This document shows, piece after piece, positions 17,774-24,742 of a stretch of 64,000 nt of DNA. A program made the translations under genes and the position numbers. This stretch comes from Rhodothermales bacterium. Its GTDB lineage: Bacteria > Bacteroidota > Rhodothermia > Rhodothermales > UBA10348. Below the pieces are notes generated by a model that ran no database searches, was not told the origin of the DNA, and saw only the letters and a list, made by a program, of their open reading frames with translations. The stretch spans positions 1-64,000 of the forward strand of contig JAVJVN010000013.1 in assembly GCA_040221055.1 (NCBI GenBank), written 5' to 3'. Numbering within the stretch: position 1 is the stretch's first letter; each line of letters begins with the position of its first letter.

Positions 17774-18238
17774 ATGGAAACGCTCGAAATTGCCTTCACC
17801 CCGCTTTTTTTCGTGTCCGGAATGAGCCTGTTCCTGCTGGTCTTGACGAACCGGTTCACGACGCTGACCACGCGCGCCCTGGACATCGTGAACAGCTATG
17901 CGCCAGGTGACGAGCAGTCGCCGCGCCAGCTGTTCATCCGGCGTCACCCCGACCGGATCCACAAACTGGTGACGCGTATTGAAATCCTCAAGGCATCCAT
18001 TTTCCTGGCGGCCATTTCGATCGCCATTTCGCTGGCGGCCAGCGGGCTGGTGTTGTTCCTGTCGACGTCCGCCCGTGACCTGAAAGAACTCATGCTGGTC
18101 GTAGCGCTGTCTGCGCTGGCCAGTGTAGTGCTCTTCCTGCTGGATATCCTGCGCGCCGCATCGAACACACGCGCCGAACTGAAAGAGATCGCGGATATCT
18201 ACGAGTCGGCCAATTCCCGGGAAAACGTCTCGCCGTAA
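17774..18238 (+). CDS. DUF2721 membrane protein
   Basis: A 154-residue membrane protein of the DUF2721 family. The ATG at 17774 fits the family start (METLEIAFTPLFFVSGMSLF). There are three hydrophobic segments: about 7-24, 72-97 (KASIFLAAISIAISLAASGLVL) and 104-128. The middle has the family's charged loop with RRHPDRIHKLVTRIEILK. Function is unknown. Its last 40 bp overlap, tail to tail, the 3' end of the leftward AI-2E transporter gene, so both C-termini are encoded on opposite strands of the same DNA. Confidence 0.88.
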   Translation: METLEIAFTPLFFVSGMSLFLLVLTNRFTTLTTRALDIVNSYAPGDEQSPRQLFIRRHPDRIHKLVTRIEILKASIFLAAISIAISLAASGLVLFLSTSARDLKELMLVVALSALASVVLFLLDILRAASNTRAELKEIADIYESANSRENVSP

Positions 18239-19281
18239 AGGAACCAGATGGCCAGGAAGAGGCTGGCCACGATGGGGCCGATGATGAACCCGAGCACGCC
18301 GAAGAGCACGATGCCGCCGATGGTACCGATGAGGACCAGCAGATCCGGCATCTTGGTGTCACGGCCAATCAGGATGGGGCGCAGGAAATTGTCCACGCTG
18401 CCCACCACGGCCGCACACCACACGGTGAACAGGAGGGCCGTCCAGAAGGAGCCCTGCACGAACAGGATGATGGATACGGGAATCCAGACGATGGGCGATC
18501 CGATGGCCGGGATGACCGACAGCAGCATCATGATGGTCATCCAGAAGGCCCAACCCGGGATGCCCACGACCAGGAACGCCAGTCCGGCCAGTCCGCCCTG
18601 CACGACACCCACGACCAGCGAGCCCTTGAGGACGGCGCGCGTCACGGATACCATTTTTCCCACGAGTACCGCTTCCGATTCACGGGGCAGCGGGCTGTAG
18701 AACAGGATGCGGTCCAGGATCTCGTCGCCGTCCTTCAGGAAGAAGTACATGGCGTACAGGAGCACGAACAGCTGCAGGAAGAAATTGATGGTGCCACGCG
18801 TGAGGCCCACCACGGAGTCGGCCAGCAGGGAGCCGGTGGAGGAGGCCAATTCGCTGAACTTGGCCATCATGATCTCATGGTCCGGGATGAACGCGCCGAT
18901 GTACGGGATGGCCTCCAGGCGATCGGTGAGCGCCCCGGGATCGGAAATCTGCCCCTCCACCCAGGGCCGCGCGAGCTGGCTGATTTCGACGGCCTGGTTG
19001 GCCACCAGGATCAGGAACCCGAACAGGGGCAACGCCACGCCGAAAAACAGGATGAGAAGCGTCACAACGGCCGCCCAGGACTCGCTGCCGCGGGTCAGCC
19101 GCGTGCTGAACCGGAAGAGCGGCTGCGACATGGCGCTGAATACGGCTGCCAGGAACAACGTCATCACGAAGTCGCTGATCATCCAGAGGAACAGCAGCGT
19201 GATGGCGGCTACCAGGAACAGCAGGTAGCGACGGTGCAGGGAGTTGATCGGAGACGGTGCTTCCATGGAATCGGGGTTCAT
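18199..19281 (-). CDS. AI-2E family (PerM/TqsA-like) transporter
   Basis: A 360-residue membrane protein with about eight helices, of the AI-2E exporter/PerM superfamily. Landmarks are the opening RRYLLFLVAAITLLFLWMI, the long central soluble part (residues ~90-160), FLQLFVLLYAMYFFLKDGDEI, and the conserved late segments VVGIPGWAFWMTIM, LLSVIPAIGSPIVWIPV and GGIVLFGVLGFIIGPIVASL. The family exports small molecules or moves ions in different hosts, so the substrate cannot be named. Starts at 19302, 19296 or 19266 are also possible; 19281 (MNPDSME) is preferred by length. The 3' end overlaps the DUF2721 gene by 40 bp. Confidence 0.9.
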   Translation of the reverse strand: MNPDSMEAPSPINSLHRRYLLFLVAAITLLFLWMISDFVMTLFLAAVFSAMSQPLFRFSTRLTRGSESWAAVVTLLILFFGVALPLFGFLILVANQAVEISQLARPWVEGQISDPGALTDRLEAIPYIGAFIPDHEIMMAKFSELASSTGSLLADSVVGLTRGTINFFLQLFVLLYAMYFFLKDGDEILDRILFYSPLPRESEAVLVGKMVSVTRAVLKGSLVVGVVQGGLAGLAFLVVGIPGWAFWMTIMMLLSVIPAIGSPIVWIPVSIILFVQGSFWTALLFTVWCAAVVGSVDNFLRPILIGRDTKMPDLLVLIGTIGGIVLFGVLGFIIGPIVASLFLAIWFLYGETFSRELADS

Positions 19282-19329
19282 GCGGCAAGATAGCATGTCC
19301 AATGGGTCCGCGCATGGCCCGCGGAGCTG

Positions 19330-19653
19330 TCACCCTTGCCATACCCCATACCCTTTCCCGCGGAGGCGCTCTGCCAGGTAGGCCTCGAGTTCCAGGGCAT
19401 CCTGGCGGGACGGAATGGGATTGTAGGGCTCGAACAGATCCGGACGCAGGCGCAGGCCGAATTCCCGGGCATACCGATTGGCCTTGTAGCCTTCCTTGTG
19501 CTGGTCGAACCGGAGCAGCGGATTGCGGAAGGTGCTGCCCACGTAGAAGCACGGGGCCCCCGGCGTCATGTCCGGATTGGCCGTGCGGAAGCGCCGCCTG
19601 CCGGCAACGGCCGCGTCGAGTTCGATTACGTAGACGAAGTGATTTCGGGCCAC
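19330..19653 (-). CDS. GIY-YIG nuclease-like protein
   Basis: A 107-residue protein with a variant GIY-YIG motif: FVYVIELD near the start and FYVGSTFRNPLLRFDQHKEG, where YVG stands for YIG and the Arg and His of the helix are kept. A C-terminal LELEAYLAERLRGKG segment supplies the conserved Glu. Small stand-alone GIY-YIG proteins of this type occur widely and their function is mostly unknown. The start lies inside the 3' end of the YheT gene (28-bp overlap, different frame), so it is probably translated by coupling. Confidence 0.75.
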   Translation of the reverse strand: MARNHFVYVIELDAAVAGRRRFRTANPDMTPGAPCFYVGSTFRNPLLRFDQHKEGYKANRYAREFGLRLRPDLFEPYNPIPSRQDALELEAYLAERLRGKGYGVWQG

Positions 19654-20690
19654 AATCGTGCGAAGAAGGCCAACGTGCGCTGCTCGGACCAGTATACGCC
19701 GCGGTTCACGAAGCCGATATGCCCGCCGTACCGGGGCGTCTCGATCTGGACGGCTTCATTCGACGTGCGGGGATAGCAGGAGGGCGACAGGAACGAATCA
19801 TCCAGCGCATTCAACATGAGCGCCGGCACGCGGATGCCGTCCAGGAAGGGCGCGGAACTGGCCTTCACCCAGTAGTCCTCGGCGTCCCGGAATCCGTGCA
19901 GCGGCGCTGTATACCGGTCGTCGAATTCCCGGAAGGTCCGGACTTCGTCGAGTCCGGTAAGAGAGAGCTTGCCGGGATATTGTTCGGCCTTCTGCCGGAT
20001 TTTCTCCCGGAGCGACGTCATGAAACGCTTCAGGTACACCCGGTTCTCGCGTCGCTCGATTTGCCGGGAACTGCCCGTCAGGTCACAGGGCACCGAAAGT
20101 CCGACGCCACCATCCACGAGGGCCTCGTCACCGACTTCGCCCAGGTGCTTCAACGTGATGTTTCCCCCCAGGCTGAAGCCGACCAGGCCAATCCGGTCGT
20201 AGTGGGGCGCCACATGTCCGATGACCGTGCGCAGGTCCCCCGTTTCGCCGCTGTGGTAGAACCGCAGGCGGCGGTTCGGCTCGCCTGAACAACCCCGGTA
20301 GTTCCACGCGGCCACGTCAATGCCCGCGCGGTTCAGGGCCCGGGTCATACCCGCGATGTACGGCCGGTTGGTGCAGCCCTCCAGGCCGTGGGAGATCACG
20401 ACGACACGGTCACTGCCCACGCGCGACCAGTCAATGTCCAGGAAATCATCGTCCGGTGTCGGAATGCGCTCCCGGTCCCACGCCGGCATGGCTATCCGAC
20501 GGAGTTTGCCACCGACAATCGTGTTCAAGTGTCCATTCCGCAGGAGCACGGGCGGACGATACTTCGGCGGTTTCACGGATGGGTGGAATGCGTCGGGACG
20601 AACGGACACGGGCAGGACGGGGCTGGATGGAGGACGCAACAGGTGAGGCAGGTTGGGCGAATGGAGCGGGCAGTACAGGTCGGATTGCAC
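19626..20690 (-). CDS. YheT-family alpha/beta hydrolase
   Basis: A 354-residue alpha/beta hydrolase of the YheT / ABHD1-3 family. The family opening PPVLLRNGHLNTI is at about residues 47-60, followed by the oxyanion region VVISHGLEGCTNRPYI, the nucleophile elbow GFSLGGNI, and late Asp (NALDDSFLSP) and His (YGGHIGF) of the triad. Family members are putative esterases with poorly known substrates. The N-terminal ~28 residues look unlike the family, so the in-frame GTG at 20609 may be the true start. It is followed by an overlapping GIY-YIG gene. Confidence 0.87.
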   Translation of the reverse strand: MQSDLYCPLHSPNLPHLLRPPSSPVLPVSVRPDAFHPSVKPPKYRPPVLLRNGHLNTIVGGKLRRIAMPAWDRERIPTPDDDFLDIDWSRVGSDRVVVISHGLEGCTNRPYIAGMTRALNRAGIDVAAWNYRGCSGEPNRRLRFYHSGETGDLRTVIGHVAPHYDRIGLVGFSLGGNITLKHLGEVGDEALVDGGVGLSVPCDLTGSSRQIERRENRVYLKRFMTSLREKIRQKAEQYPGKLSLTGLDEVRTFREFDDRYTAPLHGFRDAEDYWVKASSAPFLDGIRVPALMLNALDDSFLSPSCYPRTSNEAVQIETPRYGGHIGFVNRGVYWSEQRTLAFFARLWPEITSST

Positions 20691-20718
20691 AGCCCATACG
20701 GCAAATGCGCCGAGGGGT

Positions 20719-22590
20719 TCAATCCGGTACCGGCAGCCCCTCCATGCGCATGATGGTCAATGCGTTGGTGGTCGGGCAGGGCCCCGGCCGGAGCCGGTAG
20801 TCGAACGTCATCCGCCCGTCGGCGACGTGCTCGCGGAAATGGAAGTTTTCGATGCCTGGCAGCTCCACCAGGTCCAGGTCGTGTGTGGTCACCAGGCCTG
20901 CGCCGTTGCCCGTGGAAAGGGCCTCAATCACCGACTTGCTGCCCGTGAAGCGCTCGCGGTTGTTGGTCCCGCGGAAGATTTCATCGATCAGGAACAGCAG
21001 TGGGGCGGCGTCCCGGTCGGAGAGCGCATCCAGGAGGGCACGCAGCCGTTTCACCTCGGCATAGAAAAACGAGATCCCGTCGTTTACCGAATCGGACACG
21101 GTGATGGACGTGAACAGGCGAACGGGCGCCAGGCGCAGATGCGTGGCGTGCACCACACCCCCGGCGAAGGCCATGCACACATTCACGCCCACCGTTCGCA
21201 GGTAGGTGCTCTTGCCCGACATGTTCGACCCCGTGATGAGCGCCACGTACCCCGGGCCCTCGAGCCGCACCGGATTGGTGACCCGGTCCGCGGGCGGAAT
21301 GAGCGGATGCCCGAGCGCCTCCGCCTCCAGAAGAGGCGCATTCGCGGAGGGGCTCGCTCCCGCTCTTGTGCTTGCCTCGACGCGTGTTGGTGCGTCTCTT
21401 TCTTCCCCTTCCCCGGGTATATCCGAAAACTCCGGAAAGGTCGCCTCGGGGTGCAGCGCCGCCCAATTGGCCAGCGAGCAGGCCGCCTCGAGCTGTCGCC
21501 ACACGGCCAACCACGTGGGCACGCGACCGCCGAGCTCCCCCTTGTACCGCGCCAGGACCCGGCTGAAAAACAGGTCCCACGGCCCGATCAAATTCAGCAC
21601 GACGCGCAGGATTTCGTTCTTCTGCGCACTGGCCGCCACGGTCAGCCACATGATGCGCCGGAGCACGCGCGACGGCCGCGGCTCTTCCCGCTGCAAAGGT
21701 GCGCACAACGCGCTGAGCGCCGGCCGGTCGTGGAACCGGAACCGCTCCACCCGCTCCAGCACGGGACGAAACCGCAGCAGCGCATAGTACAGGTGCTCGG
21801 CCTCGTCGAACAGGTGGCTGTAGAGTCGGCTGTTCATCAGATACACACCGACATAGGCCACCAGCGAAAACACCCACCAAGGTCCCGTCAAGCCCAGGGA
21901 ATGCGTCACGACCAGCCCGATGTTCAGCGCAGCCAGCGTCGTCAGCACGGCCAGCACCACATTCACGCGCCCCGGGTCGTCCGGTCGCTCCAACCAGTCC
22001 ACCAGCAACTGCCCGTCGAACCGGTCCTCCGGCTCCCGCGACACCAGCGCGCTCACCAGCGAAATCCGGTCCCGGAATCCCGTCAGGGGAATGAGTTCGC
22101 GGACCCACTGCTGCCGCATGGCATGATTCTGATGATGCGTCAGCCAGGTCGCCAGTTCCCGGGCCCCGTCGCGGGACGTAGCGGTATTCAGCAGGTGATG
22201 CACGCTGCGATTCCCGACCAGGTTCAGGTCCCCGGCAAACGGATGCGTCGCAGGGATTTCCACCGACTCGGCCGGGGGCAGGGCTTCCCAGTTGATGGCC
22301 ATCCTCGCCAGGTGGGTCCGCTTGATCTGGATGTAGATCCGGTGGGCCTTCAGGCTGCGGACGACGCGGCCATGGATGCGCGCCACAAACAGGAAAACCG
22401 CGGTCGCGGCCAGGCCCGCGACCCAGGCCCATGCTCCGTCGGTGGCATACACCGCCGCAACGCCCACGAGCGCAATGCCAAGCCGGACGCGGGAAAGGGC
22501 GGCGCTGCGCGCCGCCCTGCGCGCGGCCTGGACTTCGAGCCGGGAAATGGTCCGTTCCAGCAGCCGGATCTGATCTTCGTTTGTTTGCAT
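20719..22590 (-). CDS. Membrane-anchored MutS-related ATPase
   Basis: A 623-residue MutS relative without the mismatch-recognition domain I. The N-terminus has a coiled coil (EDQIRLLERTISRLE) followed by two hydrophobic helices (about 31-68); another pair lies near residues 205-250 (VLAVLTTLAALNIGLVV, WWVFSLVAYVGVYL). A lever-like helical part follows, then the complete ABC ATPase: Walker A GSNMSGKST, signature region SVNDGISFFYAEVKRL, Walker B LLFLIDEIFRGTNNRER, and the switch His in LVTTHDLDLV. Such transmembrane MutS-like proteins are common in Bacteroidota and their role is unknown; they should not be annotated as mismatch-repair MutS. A Ser/Ala/Glu-rich insert (about residues 397-425) precedes the ATPase part. 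Confidence 0.87.
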   Translation of the reverse strand: MQTNEDQIRLLERTISRLEVQAARRAARSAALSRVRLGIALVGVAAVYATDGAWAWVAGLAATAVFLFVARIHGRVVRSLKAHRIYIQIKRTHLARMAINWEALPPAESVEIPATHPFAGDLNLVGNRSVHHLLNTATSRDGARELATWLTHHQNHAMRQQWVRELIPLTGFRDRISLVSALVSREPEDRFDGQLLVDWLERPDDPGRVNVVLAVLTTLAALNIGLVVTHSLGLTGPWWVFSLVAYVGVYLMNSRLYSHLFDEAEHLYYALLRFRPVLERVERFRFHDRPALSALCAPLQREEPRPSRVLRRIMWLTVAASAQKNEILRVVLNLIGPWDLFFSRVLARYKGELGGRVPTWLAVWRQLEAACSLANWAALHPEATFPEFSDIPGEGEERDAPTRVEASTRAGASPSANAPLLEAEALGHPLIPPADRVTNPVRLEGPGYVALITGSNMSGKSTYLRTVGVNVCMAFAGGVVHATHLRLAPVRLFTSITVSDSVNDGISFFYAEVKRLRALLDALSDRDAAPLLFLIDEIFRGTNNRERFTGSKSVIEALSTGNGAGLVTTHDLDLVELPGIENFHFREHVADGRMTFDYRLRPGPCPTTNALTIMRMEGLPVPD

Positions 22591-22621
22591 GCCCCAAAGA
22601 CGATTCCGCGGCCGTTTCGTT

Positions 22622-23296
22622 TCACGGCACGACGGTCATCAGGAAGGCCGTCGGGGTACCGGGGTCAACCACCATGACGGGAAGGGACGGCGTGGGACCG
22701 AGTCCGAGCATCTGGCCCGTGATGCCGGGAATGTACAGCATGGTATGGGGCTTCCAGGCGCCCACGTTCGTACCATCGTCCCCGAACAGGACCTGGTCCG
22801 GCGACATCATCCAGGAGAGGGCGGGTCGGGACGGCACCGTGAGTCACCCCTTTTCAATTTCTGTCAGGATGGTTCGGTCAATCGATGGCCAATCGTGGCC
22901 GGCATTGCGCAGCTGGAAGCGGCGAATCTCGATTGGCAGGATGGTTTTTGCCCCTTCCGCATCGTAACAGACCGGCTCCAGGCTCTCGGGGAAGGAACGC
23001 ATGACCACGCAGGCATTTCCGTTCGTGCCGGGCGAGACTTCCCGGAATGCACCATCGACCAGCAGCCACAATGCCGCATCTTGCGAAACCTGGGCGGGCG
23101 CGGCACTGCGGGCGAGGGCTTCCTCCTGCGCGGCATCGAGCACGATGAAGCCCGGTTTCGACAGCGACGCATCCTTTTGCGCGCGTGCCGTACCGGGCAG
23201 CAGGACCCCTGCGCACAACAGGAACGGCAGCAGACGCGCTGGGCGCATCGACCGAAAAAACGGGACCATCATCACATTTGCGAGGAGTTTTTTCAT
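22622..23296 (-). pseudogene. Secreted hypothetical protein gene interrupted by an in-frame TGA
   Basis: The ATG at 23296 gives a basic, hydrophobic signal peptide (KKLLANVMMVPFF ... ending in TARAQ). The mature frame runs to a TGA at 22844-22846 (codon 151), and the same frame continues without another stop to 22622 with sequence that reads as the natural second half (VPSRPALSWMMSPDQVLF, GAWKPHTMLYIPG, VDPGTPTAFLMTVV). I recall this two-part pattern from uncharacterised exported proteins whose C-terminus ends in a DPGTP-containing segment, but cannot name a family. The break is a substitution-type nonsense codon, not a frameshift. Sequencing error or readthrough remain possible. The start codon sits in a 10-bp hairpin with a 2-nt bulge (23294-23305 with 23334-23343). 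Confidence 0.75.
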
Positions 23297-23394
23297 GGAT
23301 AGCGGAGGTCTGGTTCGGAAGGATCCTTTTGACCCGCTCCATGCCCTCCCATTACCGTCGGGCCGTCCCAATGCCCATTTTTGGACGCCCAGCA

Positions 23395-23419
23395 AAATGT
23401 AACCTGGCAGGTTACATTT
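23395..23419. promoter_or_regulatory. Perfect 11-bp inverted repeat upstream of the ECF sigma gene
   Basis: AAATGTAACCT (23395-23405) and AGGTTACATTT (23409-23419) are perfect inverted arms around a 3-bp GGC spacer. The site lies 39 bp before the ECF sigma ATG and about 100 bp from the start of the divergent broken gene. Its size and symmetry suit a dimeric repressor or activator operator. No DNA-binding regulator other than the sigma factor is encoded nearby, so the binding protein is unknown. Confidence 0.7.
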
Positions 23420-23457
23420 AAGCATGTGCTGTAATGACCGCCCGGAGCGGCAGTCTC

Positions 23458-24009
23458 ATGGACATGACAGACGAACAACTCATGGAGGCCGTTGGCCAAG
23501 GCAATCAGGTGGCGCTCGGCCAGCTGTTTGACCGGCACCACGCGAGCGTTTTCCGGCAATGTCTGGGCCTCGTGGGCAACCGGCAGGACGCCGAGGACCT
23601 CGTGCAGGATGTGTTCCTGCGCGTGTGGCGCTATGCCGGATCGTACAACGGAACGGCGGCGGTGACCACGTGGATGTATCGGTTGGTCCGGAATGCGTGC
23701 CTGGATCACCTGCAGCGGGGCGCGCGGCTCCGCGCCGTCGACCTGGATGCGACCGCGCATGAGACGTCCCGTTCCGCGGTCACTCCGGACCCCATACTGG
23801 ACTCGACGCACAATGCAGCCGGTCTGCTGGAGCGGTTGCTCTGCGGTCTGTCGTATGACCAACGCGAAATCATTGTGCTGAACCGCTACATGGACATGGA
23901 ATACCCGGAAATCGCCGCCGCGCTCGGCATTACCGTCAACGCCGCCCGTGTCCGTCTTCACCGCGCGCTCCAGGAACTCCGAACCCGATACGAGGAGGTG
24001 ACGGCATGA
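23458..24009 (+). CDS. ECF-type sigma-70 family RNA polymerase sigma factor
   Basis: A 183-residue sigma factor with region 2 (LFDRHHASVFRQCLGLVGN, then DAEDLVQDVFLRVWRYAGSY and TTWMYRLVRNACLDHLQR) and region 4 (LSYDQREIIVLNRYMDMEY, PEIAAALGITVNAARVRLHRAL). It lacks region 3, as expected for ECF sigmas. The ATG at 23458 is preferred; 23434 and 23464 are possible. Its stop overlaps the next gene's start by ATGA (24006-24009), the usual arrangement for a sigma/anti-sigma pair. A strong palindrome lies upstream. The target regulon cannot be read from this window, although the porin at 24740 is a candidate. Confidence 0.93.
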   Translation: MDMTDEQLMEAVGQGNQVALGQLFDRHHASVFRQCLGLVGNRQDAEDLVQDVFLRVWRYAGSYNGTAAVTTWMYRLVRNACLDHLQRGARLRAVDLDATAHETSRSAVTPDPILDSTHNAAGLLERLLCGLSYDQREIIVLNRYMDMEYPEIAAALGITVNAARVRLHRALQELRTRYEEVTA

Positions 24010-24575
24010 CAGATCACCATCGTCCCGATCCCCTTGACGCCCTCATGGACATCCAACCCGACGCATCCCGCATGAACGAAATCCGGAACGAACTGATGAC
24101 ACAGACGGACACGGACGCCCGGCCAAACCGCGAACGCTCACGGTGGATGATGGCCGCCACCGTTGTCCTGGCCGTGGCCGTGGGATTCCTGGGCGGGCGA
24201 ATGACCGCGCCCATCGGGGATGCGGGACCGGCCGCTGTCCGACCGGCGGGCGAAAAATTCCTGATCACGCTGCACGAGGATGCGTCCTTCCAGGCCCCAC
24301 CCATGCAGGAGGCCGTTGCCGAATACAACGCCTGGGGTGGAGCACTCGCCGAGCGCGGTCAGTTCGTAACGGCCGAGAAACTGGTCGATGAGCCGCCGGC
24401 TGTGCTTCCGGCCGTGGACGCGGCTTCCGGGCCTGTCATGACCGGGTTCTACATCATCCGCGCGGGGTCGCGGGCCGAGGCCGTATCGATTGCCGAGACC
24501 ATGCCGCATCTCAAATACGGCGGGACCGTGCAGGTGCACCCCGTGGAAGACATCTCGAAGTACATCGATCCGTGA
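24006..24575 (+). CDS. Membrane-anchored YCII-domain protein, putative anti-sigma factor
   Basis: A 189-residue protein with three parts: a polar N-terminal segment of about 46 residues (MNEIRNELMTQ), one membrane helix (about 47-64, WMMAATVVLAVAVGFLGG), and a C-terminal YCII/DGPF-like domain (about 83-182: KFLITLHEDASF, AYNAW-type helix, GQFVTAEKL, GFYIIRAGSRAEAV, YGGTVQVHPVED). YCII proteins are normally free cytoplasmic dimers and some accompany ECF sigmas. Here the domain would face the periplasm while the N-terminus faces the sigma factor. Coupling by ATGA and the topology suggest an anti-sigma whose sensor is a YCII fold. No zinc-binding ZAS motif (HxxxCxxC) is present. This role is inferred, not known. 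Confidence 0.75.
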   Translation: MTDHHRPDPLDALMDIQPDASRMNEIRNELMTQTDTDARPNRERSRWMMAATVVLAVAVGFLGGRMTAPIGDAGPAAVRPAGEKFLITLHEDASFQAPPMQEAVAEYNAWGGALAERGQFVTAEKLVDEPPAVLPAVDAASGPVMTGFYIIRAGSRAEAVSIAETMPHLKYGGTVQVHPVEDISKYIDP

Positions 24576-24588
24576 CAAACAGTCCTCT

Positions 24589-24742
24589 TGTCATAACATG
24601 ACATACCATCAGCGGACAGTGTAGGCAAACCCCCGACGTCCGGATATCAATATCCCTGCGCTTCCAAGAATCAAGAATCCTGCATGACGGTGCTTTGCCG
24701 GCTTGTAATTACAAGCTGCACCAATCCAAGGCAACCGTCATG
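24589..24742 (+). promoter_or_regulatory. Palindrome-rich leader of the FadL-type porin
   Basis: The 164-bp gap after the YCII gene has three short perfect dyads: TGTCAT-AAC-ATGACA (24589-24603), GGATAT-CA-ATATCC (24642-24655) and GCTTGTAATTACAAGC (24701-24716). The last sits inside a larger hairpin whose 9-bp outer stem is CATGACGGT (24683-24691) with ACCGTCATG (24734-24742). That right arm contains the porin's start codon ATG (24740-24742), so the folded RNA would hide the start. Confidence 0.6.

Noticed and set aside
20719-22590. Annotation as the mismatch-repair protein MutS
   Set aside because: Domain I with the Phe-x-Glu mismatch reader is absent and membrane helices are present, so it belongs to a different subfamily.
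22835-22846. Frameshift in the secreted hypothetical gene
   Set aside because: The sequence on both sides of the TGA is in the same frame, so it is a substitution-type stop codon and not a frameshift.
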